Positions 1-6,533 of a stretch of DNA of 6,533 bases are shown piece after piece. The notes below the pieces were generated by a model that was not told the DNA's origin, ran no database searches, and was given only the letters and a program-made list of their open reading frames with translations. This DNA comes from an uncultured Chitinophagaceae bacterium (lineage in GTDB: Bacteria > Bacteroidota > Bacteroidia > Chitinophagales > Chitinophagaceae): the NCBI GenBank assembly GCA_946479005.1, contig CAMLEM010000105.1, positions 1 to 6,533 of the forward strand. The letters run 5' to 3'. How positions within the stretch are numbered: position 1 is the stretch's first letter; each line of letters starts with the position of its first letter. The translations under genes and the position numbers were made by a program.

Positions 1-606
1 CTTTATCCCCAGCTTTCAGATATCATCTTCCATTATCATAACATCGTCGCATTCAGGGAAAATAAAAAATACCTGCAGGAGCATTTCCCCAGGAAACTGA
101 CAGGCCTCCAAATGGAAAAGCTGAAGGTGCTTTATGAACAGGTGATCGAAGATGATGAACTGATGGAAGAACTGGAGGGCATCATTCATTTTTCAGCGGA
201 ACAAATGAGATCCACCATCCAAAGCGGAACGGGGATCTATGAATTTGTTGAAGAGAGCCTGGAGATCACTCCCGTGGGATTGCTTCCCCTTGATGCGCAG
301 GAGGGTTATTTCTTCCTGAGCAATGGTGAACTGGGAAGGACCCGTGTTTACCAGTACCGGCTGTCCATTTTTGAAAAACACGATGAGCGGTTTCGCAGTA
401 TCAAAACTTCCTACGTTGATCACTGGACCCGGAGTATTTCTCATACTTATGAGCACATTAAGTCAGAGCTCATCAAAATAAGAAAGGAATTACCCAACCC
501 GGCCGTTTATTCCATCGAAACCGAATTGAAATTCCCAGTGGAGGAAACCCTTCTCCCCATTGCCAAAAGAAGACTGGTCAAATTCATTTGTTCCGAAGCG
601 GCTTAA
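1..606 (+). CDS. Conserved-looking hypothetical protein, 5'-truncated by window edge
   Basis: The frame is open from base 1 to the TAA at 604-606, giving 201 visible residues. The first in-frame ATG is at 112, but the frame reads on upstream with protein-like sequence (LYPQLSDIIFHYHN...), so 112 is probably an internal Met and the true start lies outside the window. I do not recognise the family. The visible part is soluble, with no membrane segment or signal peptide. Roughly residues 20-75 are helical and rich in Glu, Lys and Leu. A middle part (about residues 88-125, containing GLLPLDAQEGYFFLSNG and RVYQYRLSIFE) looks like beta strands. The last 60 residues are charged and helical, ending in LLPIAKRRLVKFICSEAA. 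It faces the S9 peptidase gene tail to tail across 36 bases and is not part of that operon. Confidence is high that it is a real gene; no function is proposed. Confidence 0.8.
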   Translation, partial: LYPQLSDIIFHYHNIVAFRENKKYLQEHFPRKLTGLQMEKLKVLYEQVIEDDELMEELEGIIHFSAEQMRSTIQSGTGIYEFVEESLEITPVGLLPLDAQEGYFFLSNGELGRTRVYQYRLSIFEKHDERFRSIKTSYVDHWTRSISHTYEHIKSELIKIRKELPNPAVYSIETELKFPVEETLLPIAKRRLVKFICSEAA

Positions 607-642
607 ACCCTGAGGATTGAATATCGAAAATTTGCATTCAAA

Positions 643-3618
643 TCAATACCCAAGATCTTTCCCCTTCTCCACCGCCGGTATGCCATCCGTGATCCATCTT
701 ACGGGTGTTTCATTTTTCAAGATCCAGTCGAAGAACTGCTGCATCCTCACCTGGTAGTCGAGCATATCCTGTCGCTGGGTCAACCCGTGTCCCTGCCCGT
801 TGTAATTGAACATCCAGACCTTCTTTCCCAGCCTCCTGAGCGCGGTAAATAATTCGATCCCCTGGTACCAGGGTACAGCGCCATCTGCATCATTATGCAT
901 GATCACCATCGGTGCGGTGACTTTGTCCAGGTGAAAGAGAGGGGAATTTTCTATGTAAAGATCCAGGTTCTCCCAGGGAGTGACACCCAGCCTTGACTGC
1001 GTTCTTTCGTATTGAAATTGCCGGCTCACACCGGATTCCCACCGGATCCCGCCATAGGCACTGGTCATATTGGCCACCGGGGCTCCTGCCCATACAGCTT
1101 TGAACAATTTCGTCATAGTGGCAAGCTGAGCGGCCTGGTAACCTCCCCAACTATGGCCCTGTATACCGATCCTTGTACTGTCCACAAACCCTTTTTTTAC
1201 CAGCGCCCGAGACCCGCTTACCACGTAATTGTAAGCGCTTTTCCCCGGGTGCCCGACCTGGTAACGGATATCCGGGAGAAAGACCACATATCCCCGGCTT
1301 ACAAAGAAAGGAATGTTCAGGGCGCTGCGTATGGGAGCCGGCTCCTTATAATCATAGAGGTCCTGGCTTAGTCGTTCATAGAAATAAACGATCATCGGGT
1401 ATTTCTTCTTCGGATCGAAATTTTCAGGTTTGTAAACGATGCCCGTCGCATCCTTCCCATCATAGGCTTTCCAGTTCACCAGTTCCGCTGTCCCCCAGAG
1501 ATACCGGGACTGCTGGGGATTGGTGGCTGAAAGTTTGTGCTCCTGTACCAGCAGGGGCATCTCACCATCGAGGTGATGATGGGTTTCATTCAAATCCCGG
1601 TCAAAGCTGGCCACATAAATATTTGGCGACTGTATGAAACTTTCCTTCAGGTATATCAGTTTACGCGGATTGTCCCGCGCCGCTTTCACCTCGCTGAACT
1701 GCATTTGTTGTTCCCCCGGAGCCAGGGCATAACAGTAACCATCACTCGAAAAAATCCGAAGTCCCCGCGTCTTGTTCACTTTGCTGGCGGTCCTGAATAG
1801 CAATGCTTCCCCGTGGCGGAAATATCTTTTTTCAGGGTCGAGATCCAGGTACCGGATCTCCACGTTATCCCTGCGGCCCATCCCCTTGGTGACATTGAGC
1901 GGGGATCTTTTCCCTTCCACATCGAGTTTCCATACATCATACATATCATACACATAAAGGGCGGAATCACCCTGCTGCCATCCCATCACTCCATAGTTAT
2001 TGGCGAGGCCGGGGGAGTCGTGTTCTTCATTGAAGAGCGGGTAGGTTATCCCGTCGGAAATGCTTTTTGTTTTCCCGCCGGTCCAGGAATAATATTTCCT
2101 GGTCTTCCGGTCGTACCAGGCAAGGGCAGTACCCCCCGCGGAGGGATAGATGTTTCCGCTTATGTCACCGGCGATCTTCCTGGCTTCCCCGCTATTCACT
2201 TCTATGGCATACAGGTCTTTGAGGGTGATGCCCTCCCATTGCGATTCGATGCGCTTCCCCAGGTCGGTGATCCCCGCGAAATATTTACCTTCTCCCTCGT
2301 CGGTCATTATGACCTGGGGGATCTCGCGGGAACCCAGCTGCTGAATGGTTTGGTCCTGCGTGTTAAACACGGCAAGGTAATTCTGCTGCTGCGCTGCTCT
2401 TAGCCGGTTAGATTGCAACTGGGCGGTTTGCAGGTAGTCGTCATTGTAATGCCAGAGGTCAACCCTGGGTGTTTCAGCCTCGATTAGGCTGGTATCCCTG
2501 GGAAGAGGGTTGGGAGCCGTCCCAAAAAATAAACGGTTTCCCGAGCGGCTAAAGCTGGTGTTGCCGAATTCACTTACCGTGCTCCCCAATGGCATTCCCA
2601 CGCTGTAACGATCAGCCACGGCACGGGCAGAATCCCAACCTTGTTTATAATACCAGAGCTTATAATACTTCACGGGATCCTTAGGCCTGGAATCTCTTTC
2701 TGCCACAAAGGCCAGCTGCTCTCCATCCCGGGAAAACGAAAAATTCCTGAAATCATTCCCCCCGCGCAGGATCGTAAGAAATATTTTTTTCTCGAGGTCA
2801 TAAATGGAAACGGAGGGCTGCCCTAAAGGATCGTTGCTCTCCTTCCCCTGCCGGAGCAAGAGCTTGTTTCCCTTCTCGCTGAAAAGATAATCCAGCACAT
2901 TACTGAAAACCTCATCATTTCCTGTATACAATGACCGTAGGATAAGATCGGTGCCGCCGGAAGCATTTTCATCACCTTCGGCGTCCGCAGCTTCATTCCG
3001 CAGCGGATCGTAAGCTTCACTCTCATCTTCGTCTTTGTTCTTCTTTGTCCTGTTTTTTTCTCGGGGCTCCCTGAGCAGTCGCTGGAGGGAATCGATCACG
3101 CGAAGCAGGCTATCGTTCCTTTTATCCACGGTGCCCGCTGCTTTTTTAACCGGTTCCTGCTTTTCTTTTTGATAAGCGAGCCAGCCATTCCCTTTGGCGG
3201 GAAGCCTGAAGTTCTTCAATGGCCCGTCTCTCCATACGCCCTCCTTTCCCAGCTCCACAATTCCCAGTGAGTCTTTAGGGAACTCCTCCGGTTTTTTCTT
3301 TTTGATCCTTGCTTCGCGGGTGTCTTTGAAGGGAGGCCGGATACGGAATACAAGGAAGCGGCCGTCATCGGTCAACTGCGGGCCATAGGCCCTCTCAATG
3401 ATCTTCGTATATGCACCATCGTTAGAACGGATGTAAAGTTTTCCATCGCCCTGCTGGGGTTCAATGGTGTAAATCACCCAGAGGCCATCGTGGCTGATCA
3501 GCTTGTCGCCAATATGTTCCCAACCATCGTAAACAGAATGATCCAGGGGTTTCTTCTGACCCACGGAGGTCAGTGTCAGGAACAAGGCTGTGGAAAGAAC
3601 GAGGAAAGGGCGTTTCAT
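643..3618 (-). CDS. Secreted S9-family (prolyl oligopeptidase-type) serine peptidase
   Basis: A 991-residue exported serine peptidase. Residues 1-20 form a Sec signal peptide (MKRP, a hydrophobic stretch, then TSVG before QKKP) with no lipobox Cys, so the mature protein is probably periplasmic or outside the cell. Residues about 25-700 form an N-terminal beta-propeller-like region, with a highly charged insert at about 151-222. The alpha/beta-hydrolase domain runs from about 705 to 970, starting near WGTAELVNW (708-716). The nucleophile elbow GHSWGG (821-826) gives Ser823. Asp912 in HNDADGAVP and His944 in GQGHGL complete the expected triad. The family cleaves oligopeptides, often after Pro or near a free N-terminus, but the elbow matches neither DPP4 (GWSYGG) nor classical prolyl oligopeptidase (GGSNGG), so specificity is open. 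It is the last gene of the four-gene leftward unit, 9 nt after the methyltransferase stop. The ATG is chosen because the signal peptide follows it directly. The gene ends in TGA and is intact. Confidence 0.93.
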   Translation of the reverse strand: MKRPFLVLSTALFLTLTSVGQKKPLDHSVYDGWEHIGDKLISHDGLWVIYTIEPQQGDGKLYIRSNDGAYTKIIERAYGPQLTDDGRFLVFRIRPPFKDTREARIKKKKPEEFPKDSLGIVELGKEGVWRDGPLKNFRLPAKGNGWLAYQKEKQEPVKKAAGTVDKRNDSLLRVIDSLQRLLREPREKNRTKKNKDEDESEAYDPLRNEAADAEGDENASGGTDLILRSLYTGNDEVFSNVLDYLFSEKGNKLLLRQGKESNDPLGQPSVSIYDLEKKIFLTILRGGNDFRNFSFSRDGEQLAFVAERDSRPKDPVKYYKLWYYKQGWDSARAVADRYSVGMPLGSTVSEFGNTSFSRSGNRLFFGTAPNPLPRDTSLIEAETPRVDLWHYNDDYLQTAQLQSNRLRAAQQQNYLAVFNTQDQTIQQLGSREIPQVIMTDEGEGKYFAGITDLGKRIESQWEGITLKDLYAIEVNSGEARKIAGDISGNIYPSAGGTALAWYDRKTRKYYSWTGGKTKSISDGITYPLFNEEHDSPGLANNYGVMGWQQGDSALYVYDMYDVWKLDVEGKRSPLNVTKGMGRRDNVEIRYLDLDPEKRYFRHGEALLFRTASKVNKTRGLRIFSSDGYCYALAPGEQQMQFSEVKAARDNPRKLIYLKESFIQSPNIYVASFDRDLNETHHHLDGEMPLLVQEHKLSATNPQQSRYLWGTAELVNWKAYDGKDATGIVYKPENFDPKKKYPMIVYFYERLSQDLYDYKEPAPIRSALNIPFFVSRGYVVFLPDIRYQVGHPGKSAYNYVVSGSRALVKKGFVDSTRIGIQGHSWGGYQAAQLATMTKLFKAVWAGAPVANMTSAYGGIRWESGVSRQFQYERTQSRLGVTPWENLDLYIENSPLFHLDKVTAPMVIMHNDADGAVPWYQGIELFTALRRLGKKVWMFNYNGQGHGLTQRQDMLDYQVRMQQFFDWILKNETPVRWITDGIPAVEKGKDLGY

Positions 3619-3627
3619 TGAAGGAAA

Positions 3628-4506
3628 TTACAAACTGGCGCTTTCCCTGCCAAAACCCGGTTTCCTGCCCAGGATCAACCCATAGCCGGATAATTTTTTC
3701 CTGCGCGAAAGATATTGGTATTTGCAGGCATCTATGTTCATTCTCTGCATCCGGGTAGGTTTGGACCCCTTCAGCCACATCCATTTCAGGTAAAGGCGGG
3801 CCAGGAAATAAAAGCGATAAAGTCGCCGCGCAGAATGCGAGGTTTCAAGGGTGATGTCGCGGTAAGCACTCTCCGCAAACCCCGCAGCGGCCAGGTGTTC
3901 CAAAAAACGCTGCGGTGTTTCCAGGTAGTTCACCTGCCACCCGTCAAGCCATTTTCGGTTTATGGGATGATCATTGTTCTCAAACCGGGTAACCATCCCA
4001 TCGGCAATGATCAGTCGCCCTCCTGGCTTCAGGATACGGAAGGCCTCTTTGACAAAAGCGGCTTTATCATCGGCATAACAGATGCTTTCGCAGCCCCATA
4101 CCAGGTCGAAACTGTTATCTGGAAATTCCGTTTTCATATAGTTCATAACCCGGATATCAACCATTTTCTCAAGTCCCTTCTTATCTACATTCCTTTTTGC
4201 AAGTGCAGCCTGCCTTTCACTCAGCGTTATTCCCGTGACCCGGCAGCCAAACTGTTTTGCCAGGAAGATCGCCGATCCCCCCACCCCGCAACCGGCATCC
4301 AGCACCTTTTCGCCTTCCTTTATTCCCGCCATCTCTGCCATCACTTCATTCATTCTTCCCAGCGAGGCCCTGAAACTCCGGGCCTTCTCATCCCGGAACC
4401 CATAATGAATGGCCAGGCTATGATCCAGGTCCCAGGAATCCTTGTATGCATTTTCCGATTCCCTGTAATACTGCGCGATCCTGTGGTGGTATTCACTCTG
4501 CGCCAT
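3628..4506 (-). CDS. Class I SAM-dependent methyltransferase (small-molecule type, substrate unknown)
   Basis: A 292-residue Rossmann-fold methyltransferase. Motif I, VLDAGCGVGG (68-77), is the SAM-binding glycine-rich loop. RVTGITLSERQ (89-99) is the following strand and ribose-contact region. FDLVWGCESICYADD (133-147) covers motif II and the active-site entrance. ILKPGGRLIIADG (158-170) is the motif III region. The ITLS...Q pattern and the CESICYADD segment resemble the sterol C-24, gamma-tocopherol and UbiE-like methyltransferase group, which act on lipophilic or isoprenoid substrates; this is a resemblance only. A basic, aromatic C-terminal part (about 225-280, LYRFYFLARLYLKWMWLKG and QYLSRRKKLSGYG) could contact the membrane or shape the substrate pocket. 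There is no signal peptide, so it is cytoplasmic. Its ATG overlaps the end of the transporter gene by 14 nt, suggesting translational coupling, and its TAA lies 9 nt before the peptidase ATG. The fold and reaction type are secure; the substrate is not. Confidence 0.9.
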   Translation of the reverse strand: MAQSEYHHRIAQYYRESENAYKDSWDLDHSLAIHYGFRDEKARSFRASLGRMNEVMAEMAGIKEGEKVLDAGCGVGGSAIFLAKQFGCRVTGITLSERQAALAKRNVDKKGLEKMVDIRVMNYMKTEFPDNSFDLVWGCESICYADDKAAFVKEAFRILKPGGRLIIADGMVTRFENNDHPINRKWLDGWQVNYLETPQRFLEHLAAAGFAESAYRDITLETSHSARRLYRFYFLARLYLKWMWLKGSKPTRMQRMNIDACKYQYLSRRKKLSGYGLILGRKPGFGRESASL

Positions 4507-5386
4507 AACGAACGATTTTCTTTTCTCTGTTGATCAATATGAATACGTGGGCCAGGAGAGCTGCACCGATGAGGGCAAACCCTATATAGAACCAGCGGCT
4601 GAGGAATTCGTTTTCGCGGTAGACCACAAAAGCGAGCAGGATACCGTACACAGGCTCCAGGTTGAAAGTGAGGTTGACGGTAAAGGCAGACAGTCTTTTC
4701 AGTGCATAAGACGAGAACTGGAAGGCCACGACAGAACAGATCCAGGCCAGGAAGAGCATCCAGAGAAGATCTTCCCATCCCGGGATGAAATGGGGAGTGG
4801 GAAATTGCTGCAGGTAAAAAGGAAGCAGGATCGAAAGCACAAGGAATCCGCCTGTTTGTTGCCAGGTAAGCATTGTTTCCACGTTCACGCGCTTGAGGAA
4901 TTCCCGGTTATATATCGGGAACAAGGCAGCGAGGATGGCTGATATCAGCCCGATGATGATGCCGGTTTTATACTGCGCGTCGAAATGAAAAATGATAGAG
5001 ATGCCGGCAATGGTTACGATGCCCAGCAACAGTTCGACCAGGTTCAGCCTCTTCTTTAATATAAGGGGCTCAAAAAGGGCGGTGAAAAAACCAATGGCCG
5101 AGAAGCAAACCAGGGCTACGGATACATTGGCGTACTTGATCGAACCATAAAAGGTGACCCAGTGCATTGCTGCGATCACTCCCACGGCCCCGATCTTCAG
5201 GATATCCGGCAAAGGGATCTTCTTTATTTTTTTTGCAAGGGAAAAAAGCACCCACATCGTGAGCGCTGTGAACAAGAGCCGGTACCATACGATCATCCCT
5301 TCGTTCAGGGTGATCAGCCTTCCCAGGATCCCGGTGAAACCGGCAAGAAACACCGCGATGTGAAGCTGGAGAAAGGCCTTTTTCAT
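4493..5386 (-). CDS. EamA / drug-metabolite (DMT) superfamily transporter
   Basis: A 297-residue inner-membrane protein made of two tandem EamA repeats. I count about ten hydrophobic segments, near residues 7-25, 31-50, 64-81, 88-107, 117-134, 141-159, 172-190, 207-226, 236-254 and 265-284, the usual number and length for the family. The paired family signature is visible: LFEPLIL (104-110) in the first half and NLEPVYGIL (242-250) in the second, each an 'EP' step in the fourth helix of its repeat. The C-terminus is short and basic (INREKKIVRYGAE), fitting a cytoplasmic end. EamA proteins export or exchange amino acids, nucleotides, sugars or other metabolites, and the substrate cannot be read from sequence. 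It starts 19 nt after the glycosyltransferase stop, and its TGA lies inside the start of the methyltransferase gene (14-nt overlap). No Shine-Dalgarno is present upstream. The ATG at 5386 places the first helix correctly. Confidence 0.92.
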   Translation of the reverse strand: MKKAFLQLHIAVFLAGFTGILGRLITLNEGMIVWYRLLFTALTMWVLFSLAKKIKKIPLPDILKIGAVGVIAAMHWVTFYGSIKYANVSVALVCFSAIGFFTALFEPLILKKRLNLVELLLGIVTIAGISIIFHFDAQYKTGIIIGLISAILAALFPIYNREFLKRVNVETMLTWQQTGGFLVLSILLPFYLQQFPTPHFIPGWEDLLWMLFLAWICSVVAFQFSSYALKRLSAFTVNLTFNLEPVYGILLAFVVYRENEFLSRWFYIGFALIGAALLAHVFILINREKKIVRYGAE

Positions 5387-5405
5387 CCGGCGAAAGATAC
5401 GAAGC

Positions 5406-6179
5406 CTACAATTCCTGCACAGCCACTTCTACCTCATCATTCTTCACCCTCTTCCTGTAATTTTTAAAGAGGCTGCTCCATCGAAGCTTGAGTACGCCGA
5501 GTATCCCCTCCTTAACAATGCCCTTGTTCATCTTCGAACTGCCCTGCGTGCGATCCTGGAAGATGATTGGCACTTCTTTTACCCGGAAACCGAGCTTCCA
5601 GGCGGCAAATTTCATTTCGATCTGGAAAGCATATCCTACAAAGCGGATCTGGTCAAGATTGATGGTTTCCAGCACCTCTTTCTTATAGCACATAAAACCG
5701 GCTGTGGGATCCTTTACCGGCATCCAGGTGATCATCCGCGTGTAAAGCGAAGCACCCCGGGATAAGGCGATCCTGTTTCCCGGCCAGTTTACCACGCCAC
5801 CTCCTTTTACGTAACGTGAACCTACGGCCAGGTCGGCCCCGTCTTTCCGGCAGGCATCGTAAAGCCGCACCAGGTCGGCCGGGTTATGCGAAAAATCCGC
5901 ATCCATTTCAAAAATGAACTGGTAATCCCGGGCAATCGCCCATTTGAAACCGTGAATGTAGGCCGTACCCAGCCCTAATTTTCCTTTTCTCTCTTCGAGG
6001 AACAAAGAACCCGGGTAGGAAGGTTGTAACGCACGAACGATACCGGCCGTTCCATCAGGAGAACCATCATCGATCACCAGCACGTGAAAATCCTCGTTCA
6101 TTTCAAAAATGGCAGTGAGGATCTTGCTGATATTCTCCTTCTCATTATAAGTTGGTATTACAACAAGCTTTTCCGGCAT
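5406..6179 (-). CDS. Polyprenyl-phosphate mannose synthase-like GT2 glycosyltransferase (DPM1-like)
   Basis: A 257-residue GT-A glycosyltransferase of family 2. It is predicted to transfer a sugar, by family most likely mannose from GDP-mannose, to a polyprenyl phosphate at the cytoplasmic face of the inner membrane. The N-terminal strand VVIPTYNEKENI (6-17) and VIDDGSPDGT (35-44) form the nucleotide-sugar site. EMDADFSH (91-98) holds the metal-binding DAD (93-95). VGSRYVKGGGVVNWP (119-133), KDPTAGFMCYKK (157-167) and the basic QGSSKM (212-217) match the order of motifs in dolichol-phosphate mannose synthases. The protein ends soon after the catalytic domain without membrane helices, like the short human DPM1 form (about 260 residues), so it would sit on the membrane peripherally. 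Glucose or another sugar as donor cannot be excluded. It is the first gene of the leftward four-gene unit, preceded by a 73-nt spacer that is the likely promoter region. The ATG at 6179 lies directly before the first core strand and has no Shine-Dalgarno. Confidence 0.92.
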   Translation of the reverse strand: MPEKLVVIPTYNEKENISKILTAIFEMNEDFHVLVIDDGSPDGTAGIVRALQPSYPGSLFLEERKGKLGLGTAYIHGFKWAIARDYQFIFEMDADFSHNPADLVRLYDACRKDGADLAVGSRYVKGGGVVNWPGNRIALSRGASLYTRMITWMPVKDPTAGFMCYKKEVLETINLDQIRFVGYAFQIEMKFAAWKLGFRVKEVPIIFQDRTQGSSKMNKGIVKEGILGVLKLRWSSLFKNYRKRVKNDEVEVAVQEL

Positions 6180-6252
6180 ACACCCAGGCTAAGTACCGAA
6201 TTTACGATATTACAAAAATCTGTTCCTGTTAAAATTGTTAACAGGGATCTCC
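6180..6252 (-). promoter_or_regulatory. Intergenic spacer, probable promoter region of the four-gene operon
   Basis: This is the only non-coding gap upstream of the glycosyltransferase on its own strand, and it is AT-rich compared with the flanking genes. On the minus strand it contains TTTTTG (6218-6213) and TAAATTCG (6204-6197). The latter differs by one base from the Bacteroidota -7 consensus TAnnTTTG. The TTTG is too close to it to be a proper -33 element (8 nt instead of about 20). The promoter is therefore inferred from position more than from motif match, and the operon could also be read through from the upstream gene. Confidence 0.3.
6225..6245 (-). terminator. Perfect 8-bp inverted repeat with downstream T-run; possible weak terminator or operator
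   Basis: The arms CCTGTTAA (6225-6232) and TTAACAGG (6238-6245) are perfectly complementary around a 5-nt loop. The stem lies 7 nt after the stop codon of the exonuclease-like gene. Read on the minus strand, the stem is followed after a few bases by ATTTTT (6219-6214). This arrangement fits an intrinsic terminator for the upstream gene, although the stem is AT-rich (3 GC pairs of 8) and the T-run does not directly abut it. Its symmetry and its position before the next operon would also suit an operator or a transcription-factor site. Confidence 0.4.
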
Positions 6253-6533
6253 CTATGATTTTTTGAGCATTGATCGGGTATAGATCTCAGTAAGTTTCTG
6301 TTTGGTGTGCTGGGGAAAATCTCCCTTCATCATCCAGTCGTAATACTGGGGCTCCGCTTTCAAAACTTCCGCTACCGGTCTTCCCTTGTATTTTCCAAAA
6401 TTGAAAATCTCTACGCCATTGCCGTCAAATACAAACCTTCGCGCGAAATCCACGATCTGGTCCTCCCCGATCATTTTCAGGATGGACTCCACCGTGTTCC
6501 CCAGTTCAGGATATTTTTCAAGCTGGGCCTGCA
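6253..6533 (-). CDS. C-terminal part of a probable 3'-5' exonuclease (DnaQ-like) with DUF3820 module, 5' end outside window
   Basis: The frame is open from the right edge of the window to the TAG at 6255-6253, giving 92 visible residues. A GTG at 6492 could serve as a start, but the frame continues upstream with matching protein-like sequence (QAQLEKYPELGNT), so the gene is taken as cut by the window edge. Residues 15-40 (ESILKMIGEDQIVDFARRFVF in part) are helical, followed by the core motif FNFGKYKGRP (43-52) and YYDWMMKGDFP (63-73). FGKYKGRP plus a W-x(4)-FP pattern is characteristic of the DUF3820 family. In Bacteroidota this module is, from memory, found fused to the C-terminus of DNA polymerase III epsilon-like (DEDD) exonucleases. 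The exonuclease active site would lie outside the window and cannot be seen. It lies on the same strand as the operon to its left, separated by 73 nt and an inverted repeat. Confidence 0.72.
   Translation of the reverse strand, partial: QAQLEKYPELGNTVESILKMIGEDQIVDFARRFVFDGNGVEIFNFGKYKGRPVAEVLKAEPQYYDWMMKGDFPQHTKQKLTEIYTRSMLKKS

Larger units (their letters stand above)
643..6179 (-). other. Predicted four-gene operon: GT2, EamA transporter, methyltransferase, S9 peptidase
   Basis: Four genes lie on the minus strand with spacings of 19 nt, a 14-nt overlap and 9 nt, with no room for internal promoters or terminators outside coding sequence. None has a Shine-Dalgarno, so coupling at the overlap is plausible. 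The unit is bounded upstream by the 73-nt spacer with the inverted repeat and downstream by the convergent gene. Co-transcription is inferred from spacing only. Confidence 0.7.

Noticed and set aside
112..606. Start of the left-edge gene at the ATG at 112
   Set aside because: The frame is open and protein-like all the way to base 1, and there is no intergenic-looking sequence before 112, so this is probably an internal Met.
615..644. Imperfect inverted repeat (TTGAAT at 617-622 and ATTCAA at 636-641) in the convergent gap, a possible bidirectional terminator
   Set aside because: The stem is only 6 bp and AT-rich with a 13-nt loop, and it has no flanking T-run worth the name; it is too weak to call.
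1931..1956. Short direct repeat of CATACATAT-like units
   Set aside because: It is explained by coding: on the minus strand it encodes a Tyr/Asp/Val/Met-rich stretch (YVYDMYDVW) in the peptidase propeller.
1012..2403. Several plus-strand open frames of 60-200 codons inside the S9 peptidase gene
   Set aside because: All are antisense to the intact peptidase coding sequence and overlap one another; none has a family motif or a plausible start context.
3715..4533. Long open frame on the plus strand (272 codons) opposite the methyltransferase and the end of the transporter gene
   Set aside because: It lies antisense to two well-supported genes with clear motifs, and its translation shows no recognisable domain and a composition rich in Pro, His and Arg, typical of a shadow frame.
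6253..6492. A stand-alone 79-residue protein starting at the GTG at 6492
   Set aside because: The frame continues upstream to the window edge with sequence that fits the same protein, so the GTG is probably an internal Val.

Overview
This window most likely comes from a Bacteroidota chromosome, plausibly a Chitinophagaceae or Sphingobacteriia-type organism. Three things support this. None of the four complete genes has a recognisable Shine-Dalgarno sequence before its ATG. The large S9 peptidase carries the GHSWGGYQ nucleophile elbow and 'WGTAELVNW' linker that I associate with Bacteroidota homologues. The right-edge gene ends in an 'FNFGKYKGRP' DUF3820-type module, which I associate with Bacteroidota DnaQ-like exonucleases. 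The assignment is inference from memory of these families, not from a search.

Layout, left to right. At 1-606 (+) is the C-terminal part of an uncharacterised protein whose start lies outside the window. It converges on a leftward block across a 36-base gap. The leftward block, in transcription order, is: a polyprenyl-phosphate mannose synthase-like glycosyltransferase (6179-5406), an EamA/DMT-family 10-helix transporter (5386-4493), a class I SAM-dependent methyltransferase (4506-3628) and a secreted S9 serine peptidase (3618-643). Spacings are 19 nt, a 14-nt overlap and 9 nt, so the four genes look like one operon. Upstream is a 73-nt spacer with a perfect 8-bp inverted repeat. Before it, on the same strand, lies the 3' end of a probable 3'-5' exonuclease gene (6533-6253) that is cut by the window edge.

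How the genes may work together. The first two products fit an envelope context: a lipid-linked sugar donor synthase at the inner face of the inner membrane and a small-molecule transporter. The last is an exported peptidase. The methyltransferase substrate cannot be named. No obvious single pathway links all four, and the cluster may be an ordinary housekeeping operon. The peptidase has six D-S-[L/A/T] tripeptides matching the Bacteroidota O-glycosylation sequon, three of them in its N-terminal 180 residues, which gives a weak possible link to the mannosyl donor gene.

I see no mobile elements, CRISPR arrays, tRNA or rRNA genes. No stretch over 300 bases lacks a gene. I do not see convincing evidence of a novel system here.
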